NCBI RefSeq assembly: GCF_000220395.1
Contig: NW_004085960.1
Coordinates: 28,302 to 92,301 of the forward strand
Reading direction: 5' to 3'
Length of the DNA stretch: 64,000 nt
Source: Ichthyophthirius multifiliis
Lineage: Eukaryota > Ciliophora > Oligohymenophorea > Hymenostomatida
A program made the position numbers and the translations under genes. The notes beneath the pieces are model-generated. The model searched no databases and was not told the DNA's origin. It saw nothing but the letters and a program-made list of their open reading frames with translations. Position 1 is the first letter of the stretch, and each line of letters opens with the position of its first letter. Shown one piece after another: positions 35,585 to 50,600 of the stretch.

Positions 35585-38500
35585 TCATTTGAAGCTATAG
35601 GATTTTGAAATATAAGGTTATAATATATATCTAAATTTCTTAATTTAAATAATTATATCAAGAGGAACCATGGATATCATGCTTCTAATTCTTTAAATTT
35701 ACCTTTATAAATTATTTAAGATAGGCATCCATAAGACAAAATACAATGCAAAAACAATACAATTATTTATAATAACCAAAATAATTTTAATAATTTGAAT
35801 TTATGAAATAATATTTTATATATCTTTAGAAAATTATTATATAAGAAATCTATACATTACTCTTAGATATATATCTTACATTTTTTAAAGATCTTATATT
35901 TCTTATCCTTTAATTAATTCAATATTATTGATTTTTTAGTCATATTAAGACTTAACTATAATATAATTTTATGCGAAATGTGATAGACCTATTGAAAGTC
36001 CTTATAATAGAATCTTATTAGCAAAATTTTAGCATCCAAGTTGACTTAGTAGTTTTTGCTCTGATAAATAATTACAACTTTGTTCCATCATAATAAGATT
36101 GTATTATTAGTTATATTCATCTTAATGTATATTTATATTAAGTGAATGCTATTTTTATATATTATTATTTAGCTAGTAAATTTCTGGAATCGAATTTAAT
36201 ACTTATTCATAAGAGTTTTATTCTTTAACCTAAAAATTAGGATTTATAAGAAGTTAAGTAAGAGAATTACAAGAAAAGCTATAAAACTACTCTGCTGACG
36301 AAGTAACATTAAATTCTGGAATTAATTAAGATAAGTGAGATATTGTATTAATAGAAATATAATAAGAATATCCAAAGTATAATTCACTAATAATAACAAT
36401 AACTAAAAAAAGGTAAAAAAAACATTTAATTTTTCTTATTAAAATTTGTTTTTGATATTTTTCGTTTCTATTTATTTTTAACTATAAGATTTTATTACTC
36501 CTCTTATTATTGCTAAGTTTAATTTATTTCTTAAGAAGTATTTTCATCTAAATCTATGTTTTATAAATTCATTAAAAACAACTCACTTTTTAAAAAAAGC
36601 TTCCTAAAAATTTAAATAAAATTAATTATAATAATTATAATTAATATATTACTTAACTTTTTCAGCTGGAATTTCAAGAAAAACATCTAATATTTATGTT
36701 TAATATTTATTTATTATGAAATAATAAAATATCAGAATAAAAAAAAAAGAAATAATAATTGCAATTGATATTATAAGCAAAGCTATTTAAGAATCTTTTT
36801 TTATCATGCACCAAGTTTCTAGCTCCAAAACTAAATACTGAGATTATTAGATGAGCTTTTCATAATAATCATTTAAAAGGTTATTTACAAGAAAATAGAA
36901 TGTTGGATTTTAATAATTAAATATAATAGATTACTTATTTTATTTTTAACCAACAATTTCATTTATTTTGCTAATTATTTATTATGTTGCTTCGTATAAA
37001 TCAAAATATTTTATAAAAGTAGATTTTTCATTTTAAAAAAAAGTCATTTTTACTACATTATTAGATATTAAATTTTTTCTTTCTAATGAAAGCATTTGAT
37101 TTTCATTTTAAATTATGATATCTGATAAAACCTTAATGTTTTCGAAAATTTCTGATATATCATTTATCAAAGTATCATTTTAAATAAAAACGCCAGTTTC
37201 CACTAAATGCAAACAAAGTAGTTTGAGAACAATTCTTTGCATATCTGAATTCAACTCGTTTGAATATTAAATTTAATTAAATAAACTTGTTACTTAAGAT
37301 AATTCTTTTGAACTAACAATATTATTAAGAGAACTTAATCCAACTATAACTAGAATGAATACAAATGAAATAATTTTGAAATATTAAAAAAGTGGAATAT
37401 TTAGGAAATCAGTTTATTCAATAAATTCTATAAATTTTTTTTTATTTTTGAATACATTATTTTAATAACACTTATTTTCATTATTTTATATGTTTTTTGA
37501 GAGATTATTACCATCGTAGTTATTTAAATCTTCCTAATATTCATTTTAGGAATCTAATATATCTTCTATTTATTATTCATTTTTTTTTATAATTTCTAGA
37601 TCTATTAACTAATTATTTACTAATACAAGGGTTTTAATTCCTTACTAATAATTAATATTTTACCTTTATTATGTATCTTTTAAAGAACTTCTACTTTTAA
37701 AAGAACTTTAATAATGATCATCTTCATTTCTTTGAGACTAAATAATATGCGTTTAATAAGTCTCTGTATTAGAATTTTCATTTATATGACAAGTTTTTCC
37801 AAAACTTTAATAACCAACAAAACTATTTAGTTCAACATTATAATACATATAAAGGTGAAAATTGGGTAATTATTAAGATGTTTTTTAATTATTTTTTTCT
37901 TTTAATAAACCTGTAAATTGTTTTGATATTTAGATAATTTATCCTAAATTTCCAGAAATTTTAAAATTTATTTCAGTACAAGTAACATTAGCTTAAAATT
38001 TACTACATTCTTTTTTAAAATTCTACACAGTTACAGTAAGTCCTTATTTTTGTTAAAATTCCTTTAGATGATTCCAAAAATTTTCTATACAATCAGTTAT
38101 TAAGTTTTCCTTTTTCGAAAGCTTTTTTATATCTAAACCTAACATTGTTATACATGAAGAACTTATATCTTATATAATACCATTCTTATTTATAATTAAA
38201 CTGCATTATTCTTTTAAAAATTTACTCTATTTAAAATACGCTATAAATTATAGACCGTTTATTAATGATGAAACGTGCTTTATTAATATTTTTGAAATAT
38301 AAATATATCCTAATTTAGTCTTAAAAGGAACTAGATTGTCTACATTTAACACACGAGGCTCTAAAGTTGTCAAATATCTTTAAATAAAATTATCATGATT
38401 TTTAGCATACATTTAAGGCATTAAAATTGATATGTTCTTACTTAACAATTCTTTTTTTTAATATAAACTTAATTAACATACTGATAAATTTAAATTAATT

Positions 38501-40684
38501 ATATGACAAAAAGAATCATCATCAGCACTTATTATAATAGTTGGTTAAGAATCTATAATTTTATTAAATAAATATATATTTATTTTTTAATTTTTTTATA
38601 CAAGTTTATATATCTATATTATTTGTTGATTTAGAAGCTTAATTGTTAAAATTAACTTCTATTAATTTATTTAGTATTTATAATGAACTTTCATTATCGT
38701 TCATAATTTCCTTTAAAAATTTTGAATACAAAAGAATCAAATTAGGTATAAAAACATTCATTTTCATTAATCTGTTCCAATAGTTTTCTATGTTTTATTT
38801 GCAAATGTATATTTTATAACCAATATCACTCAATTTTCCCAAATCAGGATTATATTCATTTAAATGAGACCAAAATTCAGCATAAAGAAAAGAACTTTTT
38901 TCAATATGAGTTTAACAAATTCTAAATTTATTTTATTATATATATAATAAATAAAATAAATATATATATATATATATAATATATATATAAATATAATATA
39001 TATAAATACATATAAATATATTTAAATTTATATTTATATATATACTTTTAATAATTTTAAACTGTAATTTCATTAAATATATCATTGTTTGCTGATTATT
39101 CTTGATTTTTTTATAGGAGCGATTTTTCATAAAGTTCATTTTCAACTTCATTTTTAAAAAAATAAATTTAAAACTCTTCATCAAAACTGGGTTTTTCTTT
39201 TTTTGCATTTAAAAGTTCTTATTATGCTTATTAAGGAGAGCAAATTATATCAAACAAAAAAATTGCATACATAATACGTAATTTTGTATTATTAGGAAAC
39301 TTTTACAAAGCTAAATAGTACATATTTTAAATTACTTAATACAATAGAATTAGCTATTCACTCACATTTTCATTACGTAATTATTTAGTGAATTTGTTTG
39401 TCTTTGCAAATCTAAATTTCGAAGGACATTCCTATTTGTTACAAGTATGTCTATGATGTTCTAAAAAACCATCTAAAATGATTTAAACATGCTTATTTGT
39501 ATTATATTGAGGTAAAAGAATCGTTAAATATTAAATTTAGTTTATACTATCTTATAAAATTTCATAATTATTACTATTTATAAGTAAAATATCAAATCTT
39601 TGTAATTTCATTTATTTATTAAAAAATATATTTTAAAAAAAAAAATATAACCTATTTTCATTTTTAGTATATATAATTAAAAATATAAATGGTATTCCTA
39701 AAAGCCATATAGGAATAGCACCTTCGAATTCATATTAATCAGTAAATTTAGCTAAAATAAGAATTAGAGTAGTCACATATTAATTGAATGTTAAGCTGTT
39801 ACTGCTTTATTAATGAAATAATTTTTATTGATTAGATTCAGTTAATATATTTCTATTAACAAAAAAGAACCTATAAAAATAAGAATAATTGATAAGATTT
39901 ATAATCTTTAACTGTCTTAAAATATTATATAAAAAACTTATATTAATAATTTGTATAAAAAAAATATAAAATCTCCTCTTCCTGTAGTTTTAGAATTGAA
40001 TGTATGCATTTTGTCATTAGAATTAACATAAATTAGAGTCATTACACCAACATAAATAGAAATTAAAATTGCGGATGTTATTCCAAGAAAAACTTATACT
40101 AATTAACTTTCTGTAAAGCATTCTACTGTTTAAAAAACTGAGTGAACAAGCACATTTTTTCCTGCATTTTTAATATAAATGCAATTAAAAGGGCTTAAAA
40201 ATAATTAAAGAAAAGGCAAATATAAAATAGATAATAATAATTCAGTTATTATATGAATTATCTTTATTTAAACTGATAAATTTTCATTTCCTTTTTTCGT
40301 AAAACTAAAAAGAGTAAATAACAATATTAAAAAAAATAAAGCAAAAAATAATACTATTGTATAAAATAAACTTTAATATTATCTAAATTAATCATATTAA
40401 AAAGTATCAAGTTTAAAATACTAATATATTAATGAATATCCTAATATTTTTTAAATGATTTCAAATGTATCTATTTTTTTCCATGATGATTTAAACTAGA
40501 CACTAAACTAAAAATTTAATATTTGTATTGTTTCTATTAATAAAAGTATTGTACGCATATATTAACTTAATTATTTTTCCTTAATAATCCTAGATGTTAG
40601 TTCAAACAAATTATTTTTGAAATTATTTGAAAATTTTTGAAATTCTTAATTTATTAAATCGTTCTCATTAAATTATTCATCCAT
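35585..40684 (-). CDS. Large multi-pass transmembrane protein with PAS-like domain
   Basis: A minus-strand gene of about 5.1 kb starting MDEQFNENDLINQEFQKFSN. The N-terminal third is strongly hydrophobic with some eight to ten segments, including TILLLIETIQILNFQFSV, IVLFFALFFLILLFTLFSF and ITSAILISIYVGVMTLIYV. A PAS-like sensor block lies near 38090-38440: NISILMPQMYAKNHDNFIQR, then SLIINKNGIIQDISSSCITM with LGLDIKKLS. More hydrophobic segments follow towards the end (VINNCIVFALYFVLWMPIL), and the tail reads RIRSMISMVPLDIIIQIKK before TGA 35585-35587. This matches my knowledge of a large ciliate family of putative membrane PAS proteins (TmcB-like). Ligand and partners are unknown. Introns include a long TA-rich one around 38935-39055; several others are not resolved, so exon ends are approximate. 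Confidence 0.72.
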
Positions 40685-41608
40685 TTGTTTTAATATTATA
40701 ATATAAATTTAAACTAAATATTTTAAATATATTTATTTAAAAAAATAAAGATAAATTAATTTTTCGAAGAAAATAATGATTTAAATAGAATAAAAATTAC
40801 ATATAAAAAACCTAAAATTTCTATATAACAGTATTTAATATAATAAAGGAGGTCATAAATAATTTTTTTTTATTATTTTTTTTAAGTAATTTTTTATTGT
40901 ATATTTTGAATTTTAAATAATTTAAACAAGAAAAAATAATTTTGTTAATTAATATTTTTAATTTAATATTAATTATGACCTTTTTTATTTAAACATATTA
41001 AATAACTTAAATAATTAATAATATTGTATTTTTTTTAGACTTTTGCCTAAAAAATGGTTTTAATAATTAATTTTTATAAATGTGTATTTTATTTTATTAA
41101 ATTATTTGTAAACATTTATAATTTATATGAAAACAATTTTTAAATATTATAATCGATTTTCAATTTTTATATTTTTTTCAATTATACTTTAAGATAATTA
41201 TTTTAATTTATTTATTAGTTATTGAAAATATTTTTATTAGTTTTACAATTTCTAATAATTAAACTTTTTTTTCTTTTAAAATATTGTATTTTAAAGATAT
41301 CTATATAAAATTTAAATCAGCCAGAACAAATAATTTTCTTAAGTTAACTATTTTTATAATTTTTAAATAATATGATGATTCATTTACGTTACTTCTTAAA
41401 TAATTTATTTAAATTAATTTACAGATACTTTGCCTTTTGTTAGATTTCAATATAGATTAAGATATAACATCATAAAACAACTTTTTGTTGAAACGATATT
41501 TTATAAGACAATCCATATTTTTTTTATGTTATTTTAATGCTTTTTGGTAATTTTATATATTTATTTAAAACTATTTTCATTAAACAACATTATTAAAAAT
41601 AATTATAT

Positions 41609-41666
<58 letters not shown>

Positions 41667-43559
41667 AATTTAATTTTATTTATATATACTTATTTATTCA
41701 AATTATCTTTCATTTATTAAATTTTAATAAAAACTAGTAATTTCGGATATACAATTAATTTATATATTATCTATATAAATTTAAATTGAAAAACAAAAAT
41801 AATAAAATTATTTTTTTATTCTCAATTATTATAAATAATTTATGATTATATTAAATATATTATTAATTTTATATGATAATTTAATATATATATTTATTTA
41901 ATAAGCAAAATATTTAAAAATTATGATACACAAATAAAATTTTTGCTATTTTATGTATTTATATCCATTTTTTATAAATAAAAAACTAATATGAGCAATT
42001 AATAATTAATATTACTCAATTTTTTTTTAATTAATTCGTATGTATAAATTTTGATATTTAAACTAATATTTAATAGAAGTTGTATTATTTCAACAGTTTC
42101 TACAAATTATTTAAAAAAAATTGTCAGCAGATTTACTCTTAAACTATAAAACTCTACTAGGATAATATTTTCTATATCAAGCAAAACTTAAATAATTAGC
42201 TAATATAATGAAAAATATCTTTATATTATTTACATAAAATTATTATTGAAAATAAATAATAAAATTTTATTGATAAAAATATGTTATAATTTATTTTCAA
42301 TGTATTATTTTAAATATATATTACTTTTTATCATTTTTATATATTTATAAATTATACATTATTAAATTTTAAAATGAAAATTTTTTTTATTGCTTTTATA
42401 AAAAAAAGTATTTTATTTATTAGATAATAATAATACACATATATCTAAGGATTTAAAATAAATTATATCTATTAAATAAATTATTGTGTTTTTCTGTAAT
42501 ATTCTATATAAAAATTAAGTATTATTTAAATTTAAATAAAAGAAATAATATTTAACAAAAAATTATATTAATATTATAAAAAATTAAATTTAAAAAATAA
42601 AATTATATAATATTATTGAAGTTAAATAATTTAAAAAATAACTTCATATTGTATTTAGAAACCTAAAATATATATTAAAAAATAAGCAATATTAAAAACA
42701 GTAAAGATAAAAAAAATATATAAAATTTTAATATTTAATATTATAAAATAAAAAATCAAAAAATCTATAACATATAATAAATAAGTAATATATAAAAAAA
42801 TTTTATATATAAATATATATATATAAAAAATAAATATATATATATATATATTTACATATTATTATTTTATATATATATATATTATTACATATAATACAAT
42901 CATATCTATAAATATTTTTTTACATTTTTACAAAAAATAATAATATTTTTTCTATTTAATTAAACATAATCTTTTAAATCTTTTTAAAAAGCCTGGGTAA
43001 ATTTAAATTAAAAATATATTATTTATAAAAATATATTAGTAGCGGATTCTACTCTTTAGTACATTTTATTTTTCTTTTATTTTTATAATATACTTATTTC
43101 TTATTTTTTTATTTTTTTATAAACTATCGATAATTTACATAAAAGTTACCTACTAGTTTAAAATTCAATAGTTTTAAATAATAAATATTATTTTTATTAA
43201 ATTATAAAAAAATACTTAAACACTTTTACAAAAAAAAAAATATATTTAAAAGATTATTCCTTTTTTTTAATAAATAAAAATCTTTATATTTAATAAATTA
43301 ATTTAAATAAAAATATTTTATTTTATAAATCTAAAATAAAAATAAAAAAATTATAATTTATATGTTATATATTATATTTATTTTTTTATTATATTTTTAA
43401 ATTTTTTTTTTTTATTAAATTATAAATTTTATTTTGAAAAAAATACTAATTCAATATGGTTATATCGAAATTAAAAAAATAAAATTATTACTATTGTGAA
43501 TATTTATGAAATACTTTTTATTTAAATATTGTTTATTTTAAATACTCGTTTTTTAAATA
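40685..43559. other. Gene desert, A/T-rich with TA arrays
   Basis: Nearly 2.9 kb without a convincing gene. A (TA)n tract of about 55 bp lies at 41603-41658 and shorter tracts near 42810-42890. The stretch 41290-41530 is slightly richer in G+C with short open frames on the plus strand, but I see no domain. A small hairpin-capable sequence AGTAGCGGATTCTACT sits near 43039. It is bounded by divergent genes (35585-40684 on -, 44621 onward on +). Confidence 0.5.
41603..41658. repeat. (TA)n microsatellite
   Basis: A run of AT/TA dinucleotides of about 55 bp, broken once by an extra A. Confidence 0.9.
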
Positions 43560-43795
43560 AGTCACCTTAAACCTCATTGGTAGCCTGTAAGATGTATGCA
43601 GAATACGTAATAAGCCAAACTGTTTCAGATCAACCGACAGCCGCTCTACTAAAATTGTGCTTTTCCTTTATGAAATCATATAAATCAAGAATTATTAATT
43701 CATGATATTTGCGCTGTTTAACTAATTAATATAACTAACCGACCGAAATAACACTATCTGAGGTGTCTGTATATATAAAGTCCGAAAATTATGTT
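43560..43795. ncRNA. Candidate structured noncoding RNA (G+C island), strand unknown
   Basis: About 235 bp whose G+C content is clearly far above all surrounding intergenic DNA, yet with no protein-like frame in either strand. Such islands in A/T-extreme genomes usually mark structural RNAs. Visible pairing includes ACCTCA near 43573 with TGAGGT near 43760 (a possible closing stem), ACAC..GTGT around TATCTGAG near 43760, and CTGT..ACAG around position 43630. On the minus strand AATGAGGTTTA matches an 11-nt stretch of the U4 snRNA 5' stem-loop, but the rest of U4 does not follow. No tRNA T-loop, U6, SRP or telomerase template sequence was found. RNase P or MRP RNA, a snRNA or a snoRNA are all possible. 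Confidence 0.5.
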
Positions 43796-44620
43796 TTTTG
43801 AAGTTATAAAATAATTAAATTTTGTTTTTCTAAAATATTATATTATTTTAAAAATAATTTTTATTATTTTAAAAAAATATATCCATTTATAAAAAATAAA
43901 ATAAATATATAAATTTTATAAAATCTATATAACAAATAGTAATCAAGTAAATTTAATCAATCAAAGTCATAAAAAAAGAAATTGATTAAATTTGATAATA
44001 AAAAGAAATATATATATATATATATATATATATACAAACAAGTAAATTCTACTATTTAAATAAAAAATTATAATTGTGAATTATAAATGAAGGTTGTTTT
44101 TTTATAAAAAATCAATACTATTAATATATATTTTTATATTTAAGAAATTATTTAAATATTATTATAAAATTGAAAATGATAATGAAATAAAAGAAGATAT
44201 TTTAATTTAATATAATAAAAATGAAATTTATTATATTATAATTTATTATAATGAATGTCTTTTTAAATAATATTAATAAATATAAATTTATAAAATTTTA
44301 ATATTTAAATATAAATATTTTAATATCTATATTTTTTGTTTGTTTATTCTATATTAATTTTTTCTTTAAATCTAATATTAATATAAATCATTATCTATAT
44401 ATTAAAATAATTTTTAAGTTTATTTTTTATTTATAAAAAAATTAGATTAATATTAAATTATTTATAAAAAGTATATTTTTATTTATTAATATTAATAAAT
44501 TATTTTTCACTTTTTTAAATATAAGTAAAAACAGATATTTAAAAAATTTGTAAACAACAAAAAAAATTAAAATCAATATACAAAATTAATATACTTTATA
44601 TATTTTTTTTTAAATCTAAA
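43796..44620. other. Upstream region of the IP3 receptor gene
   Basis: About 825 bp of A/T-rich DNA with a short (AT)n tract at about 44010-44034. It should contain the promoter of the channel gene; no motif recognised. Confidence 0.45.
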
Positions 44621-47600
44621 ATGAGTGAATATAAATCAGATGAATAATAAGGCAATAAAAAATATGATAGAAATGTACTTCATTTTGGGGCAACAGTATA
44701 TTTATGTTATGAGGATGAAACTGGATAAGAATATTATATATCTGCATAAGGATTCACAAAAGATAAGATAATATTAAAAAAAGAAACTGAAATGAAAAAA
44801 AACGGTAATTATTAAAAAGCCTTGTTTAAATTATATCCTTAATTCTATTATAATGAATATCTAAAAAATAAAAACAAATACTATTAAAAAAAATAAGTTG
44901 AAAAGACTTAAAAAAATATTTCACTTTTAGATAAGAAATGTACAATAATTTTTTTATTTTAAATTTAAAAAAAATAAAAAAATAGCTGCAAGATTAAATA
45001 TACCAAAAGAAATAAAATCAATGGAAGAAGAAGTTTTATTAAATTATGATTAATATAAAAAACTAATAGGAACACCAATATTATTTGGAAGTACAATATA
45101 ATTACTCCATTATAATTCAAATAAATACTTATATTTTGATTTTAATAATATTTCAGAAGTAGAAAGTGATAATTTAAAGTAAATATTAAATGATATTAAA
45201 TATATATAAATTTTTATAACATAGATGTGTATTGAGAGATGAATATTGTAATGAAACATCTTTTTGTTTTGAGCCTGGATTTTTATTTTAATAAGAAAGT
45301 AAAGGGTTTATTTTTGATTAAGATACTGTTTATATAACGAGTATAATTGATTCTATTACTAGTTCAGGAACTCCATATTTGCATGCATCTAAAAAAACAG
45401 TTTAAAATGGAAAAAAAAAACAAAAAAGAGAAGTTAACATTTCAACTAATAAAAAAACTTAATGGAAGTACAAAGCATTTATTTTACTATATCTTAATTT
45501 AATATTTTTTTATTTTTTTTTTTAGAATAAAAGTTTTTTGCGAATATAATGATGAAAGGTAAGGATTACTTTAAATTTGTGATATTATATGGATTAATTA
45601 TTCTGAATAAGATGTATTTTTAAAAAAATATCATATAAGATATATAAACAAAAAAAAAAATAGCTTAATTTAATTGCAAAATAAACTGATTAAAAATAAA
45701 ATTCGTATATGTTGAAATTTGAAGGTTGTGATTCCACAGAAAAATATAAAAAATTTATTGGAAATACTAATGGAATGTTTGTTATTGAAAATGATAATAT
45801 GTAAAATGGAGGATTAGTTGAATGGGATAATTCTTATAAATTTAGACATTTAACAACTAATTTGTATTTAAAAATAGGCGATTATATTTAAGATTTAAAT
45901 TAAATTGATAAATATGAAAAAAAAAGAGAATTAATCTTAGTTAATGATACAGACTAAGCAACTTTTTTTAAATTTGATTTAATATATTCTACCTTAATTG
46001 CAAAGAACTAAACTGATCTAATAAAATATTTACAAAAAGACTCATATTTTAGAATGTCTTGTAAAATTAAAAATAACAAAAGCAATATAGAAGAAGATTA
46101 TTGGTTTAAAACAGCTGAAACAGCTTAACATGATTATAACACAAACACAAAAATAGATAGTATAAAACTAAAATAAAAAAATATTAAATTATATAAACAA
46201 AAATATAGCAAAAGCTGATTTTGATGATGATTTTATATAAAATTTGATTCAACCTTAATTTTCAACTAAAAAAAAGGAAGAATATGTTTTTAAACTCGCA
46301 AAAGCTAATTTGAATGAAGTTAGAATGACTTAATTTTTACTTGAATGTAAAAAAACAATTTAAAAAGTTTACAAATACTTAACTCCAGAAGTAAAAAAAA
46401 AAAGAAAAAAAAAAAAAAGAAGAAAAATAATTTTTAATATTAGTTTATTAAAGATATAAAAGCAGTAAAATTCGAATAAGAATTTTATTTGTTTTTATCA
46501 AAGACTTAAAAATTAGAAAGTTGCCTAATTTAATTACATTTATTTTGTTATAACAAACTATTATCTTATCTATATAGAGATTAAGATTATGGAGAAATTA
46601 ATCAATTCATATAAAATATTCTTAGAGAATAATACTTTATTGAATTATTGACTTTAATTCTTGCAAATTCATTTCCTAAATTGGAACATTTAAAAGAAAT
46701 ATAATAAACGATGGAAAAAGCTTAAAATGAAAAACAAAATTATGAATTGTAAATAAAGAAAGAATTTATTTAAATAAAATAAAAAATTTGTACTTTAATT
46801 TATAAAGTAATTTGTAGTATTTGTTCTAATAATTAAAGAAACTAATAAAGAGCTGCTAATTTTTTGCCTTTAATTGCTATGTAATCTTAATATATTGAAG
46901 GAGGAATGGAATGTATAAAATCTATAATTTTAGATTTTGAAGAATTACTCTATCAATTACATAACTTGAATGGATAAGTTGAAAAAAAAAAAGGATTACA
47001 ATAAGTAATAATATAAACAAAAAGGCTTAAAATTCTTTAGATAATGTAAACAAAAATATAATTTTATAATTATTATTAATATATATTTATTAGAGAGAAT
47101 AAGAAGAGAAGTATAGATATAAATATGAAAAAATTACTTAATAACTTAAAAATCTTAATTTTAAAATAAAAGAATAATGGGATATTATAGATTTTTATTG
47201 TTATTTATTGATTAAAAATAATAAATTTGAAATAAAGAGAAAGCTACTTTCTTTTTTGGCAACTGCAGCTACTTATAGATAATGCGGAATTAATGTAAAT
47301 TAAGAATTAATTTATAAATATTTAATTCCGAAAAATGAAGAATAAGTTTATGAAGATAATTATTTCATTAGAATAAAAAGTGATGGACCTACTCTTATAG
47401 TTTTTGTTAATAGCGAATAAAGAAAATTAGTTGATATAGTAAATTAGAAAAATTTCCATTAAATAGGCAAAAAAAATATTGATGTTGCTTAAAAATAAGA
47501 TAATTTGTAAAAAATAAATTTATATATTTTAATTTATATAATTTTTATTTATTTAAGATTGTAAAATGATTATATTAAAAGTGATACAGAAATTCTAAAT

Positions 47601-50600
47601 TTCATATCGGATCAAATACAATTTTATGCTAGTATGTGCAATAATAGAAATAATACTTGGAAAAAGTTTGTTGAAAATAGCTGCAACTTTTATGCACTTG
47701 TTGAAACAATTACTGATTAAAAATTTAATTATGAAATTCGTTCAATAATATGCTAACTACTTAATAAACTTTTCTTAGATTAAGAACCTAAAAGAATTTA
47801 ATATGTACCTGAATTATGTAAAATATTAAAAAACGAATAAGATTTATAAGACTATGACGCAATTAATTAATAAGAAAAGGATTTTATTGATTAAATTTAA
47901 GCTAAAATTTTACAATATATATAATAAAAGTCTGAAATTGTTGAATAAATGTAGAAAATAGTTGAGGGAGAGAATAGTAAAAACAATGAATCTAATTGTA
48001 AATTAGTTTAGCAAAAAAGTGAAGATATTTATAATAATTTAACTTTTGAAATAATGAAATTGTTTAGGCTATTAATAGATTTTGGGAAATATAACATACA
48101 TTAAGAATTAAAAAACTTTAAATAATAGCAAAATAACAATAATAATGAAAGTAAAATAATCCCATAAGATTAATTTTTCAAAAACATAAGTAGTATGATG
48201 AATATTTTTGAATTTGATAAAGTTTTTCCAGAGGCAAGAAATATTTTAATATTAAAAAGACAGTAAAAGTAATCTGGTTAAAATAAATATTAAGAACAAG
48301 GAAAAAAGTTATTCTAAAATATGACTGGATTAATGGGAAAAGCATTTAGCATAATTAATATATTTAGTGTTTTTTAATAAGAAGATTAATCTAAGAAAAA
48401 AAAAAAATCATAAACGTATTTTAAATATTTTATTATATTTAAAAATATATTTTTTAAATTAGAAATTAAGAAGGAGCAATTGCAGATGAAATAAATTAAG
48501 CAGACAGTTTTTTAAAATAAGCCGATGTTTTAAAAAAAATTATACTGAAATAAAATAGTGATAGTTAAAATACTCATTATTTCAACATAAAAAAGGAAAT
48601 GTGTGATATACTTAAATAATATTTGAACTATTAATAAGATTTTATGCTAAATAGATTAAAACAATAATTTTTCTAAATAGTTTAATAAAATGATCTAATA
48701 AGAAAAATTCAATCTGAAAATTAAGAAGATAAACAGTAAGCCTTTAATGATTTCAAATAAACAATCAAAAATAATATAAATGCTTTTCTTCCAAGTGTTT
48801 TAATGACAGGAACTTCTGTTGATGAAAAAGAAGAATTTCAAAAATAATTTATTTCATATTGCTTAGACAAAAATAATTAAAAAGGTAACGAAGTTCCTAA
48901 TTTTAATCAAATTCTCGGTTATGAAGTTTTCCCCTATTTAATCTTAATGTTTTGCTTCACTTAAAATTTTTAAATGGAAAAGTAGGTCCTTAATATAATA
49001 ACTAGATTTTATAATTAAAGATAAGAATTTGCAACTCTAACTTCTTAAATGTTAATTCTTTTTGATGATGATAATTAAAAAGTATTCGAATTTTGTAAAA
49101 TGAAAATTAAAAGTCTTTCTAAAAATATTGATGAGTCTGAAACTTGGATTAATGATCTTAAGGAAAGAAAAAATATGGTCATTTTAGATTAGACTATTAA
49201 AGATTTTAAATTCTTAAGTTAAATATTAATGCAAGGAAGTAACCTTATAGTCCATGAAGATAAAAAAAGTTATAATATTGAATTGCTTTATGATAATTAA
49301 CAAGTTAATATAATAAGATAATAAATGCAAAATCATTTAAAAACTTATTTGCTTGCAATTAATTTAATAAAAGATTCTATTTATTTGGTTGCATAGAATT
49401 GTAACTTAAAACTTTAGCATTTATATTTTGAATAATTAAAATAATTATTCTAAGCTTGCTTCTAGTTTTTGAAAAACTTTGTTAAATAAAATCTAACAAA
49501 TTAAAATATTCTAAGTAATTATTTAATATCCCTTGCTTAAGCACTTCCTTTAGACATCGGTCTTAATGAACTTTATTGCGAAATTTTTAGAAATAATAAA
49601 AAAATTTGCACTGAAAAATAAAAAGAATTAATGAGACATTATATTGATTTAATTACCTAAAATGGAAGACAAGCCAAGTATTTGGAATTCTTTATCATTA
49701 TTCAAAAAGTTAATGATGAACATATATTATAAAATTAAAAGCTTGTTTTGAATTCATTCTTAGATTAAAAATAAAGAACTTATTTACTATATTTAAATGA
49801 CTCTAATATAAAAAAATATACTAATAAATAGTAAAAATTCTCATATATTTATCATAATGAAAAGGTAATAAATATTATTATACTTTTTTATTTCTTTAAT
49901 AAATAAATAAAAATATATATTAGGATGAGCCATATTTTTACCATGCAAAATTAATTGAAATGCTATCATTAACAGCTGCAGGTAAAGAGGGTACATATAT
50001 GAACGAATAAAAACTAAAATAAAACCTAAGTTTAAAGTATGTATTTCAACTTTTAAGAGAAAAGGATGATTTATCTGAAAATCAAGGTTTAGATGAAGAA
50101 GTTGAAGAAGAAGCGAATTAAAAGATCAATTAAATATTAAACTTTGATAATAATAATTTTGATGATAGTGATGAAGAGGAAAATAATTAAATTGAAAAAA
50201 CTAACGATTATTTTAAAGGTATAACTTAGATGAAAATTCCTTTATTAAATTATATATATTCCACATTTTTAGAAACTGAAAAAGTTTCTGATGAATTCAC
50301 TCGTTATGTGAAAGATTTTGTAATTTTTTTACGCTGTGAAAATTAAAGAATTTTAACACATAATAATTATTCAGATTTATATTATTAATATTTGAATTAA
50401 CTTCTTAATATTTTATGTGCCTATAAGCGTATTTTCAATATAGAAGCGGAAAATAATTTAAAATAAGAAAAAGAATAATAATAACAATAAGATACATATA
50501 ATATTTCTTAAGAACTTTTACATGTTGTTGAAGCAATATAGGCCAGTAAATTAATGTTTGTAAATGATTCTTATTATATTGAAAAAAAATCATAAAACAA

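Noticed and set aside
38936-39208. 90-aa minus-strand ORF with Tyr/Ile tail
   Set aside because: Its Tyr/Ile part is the translation of a TA-rich intron within the PAS membrane protein gene.
43560-43640. U4 snRNA on the minus strand, from the AATGAGGTTTA match
   Set aside because: Only 11 nt match the U4 5' stem-loop; the kink-turn partner strand and the downstream U4 sequence are absent, and the sequence beyond 43560 is plain A/T.
43600-43700. tRNA gene in the G+C island
   Set aside because: A D-arm-like TAGAGCGG and possible anticodon stem were seen on the minus strand, but there is no GGTTC T-loop or acceptor pairing.
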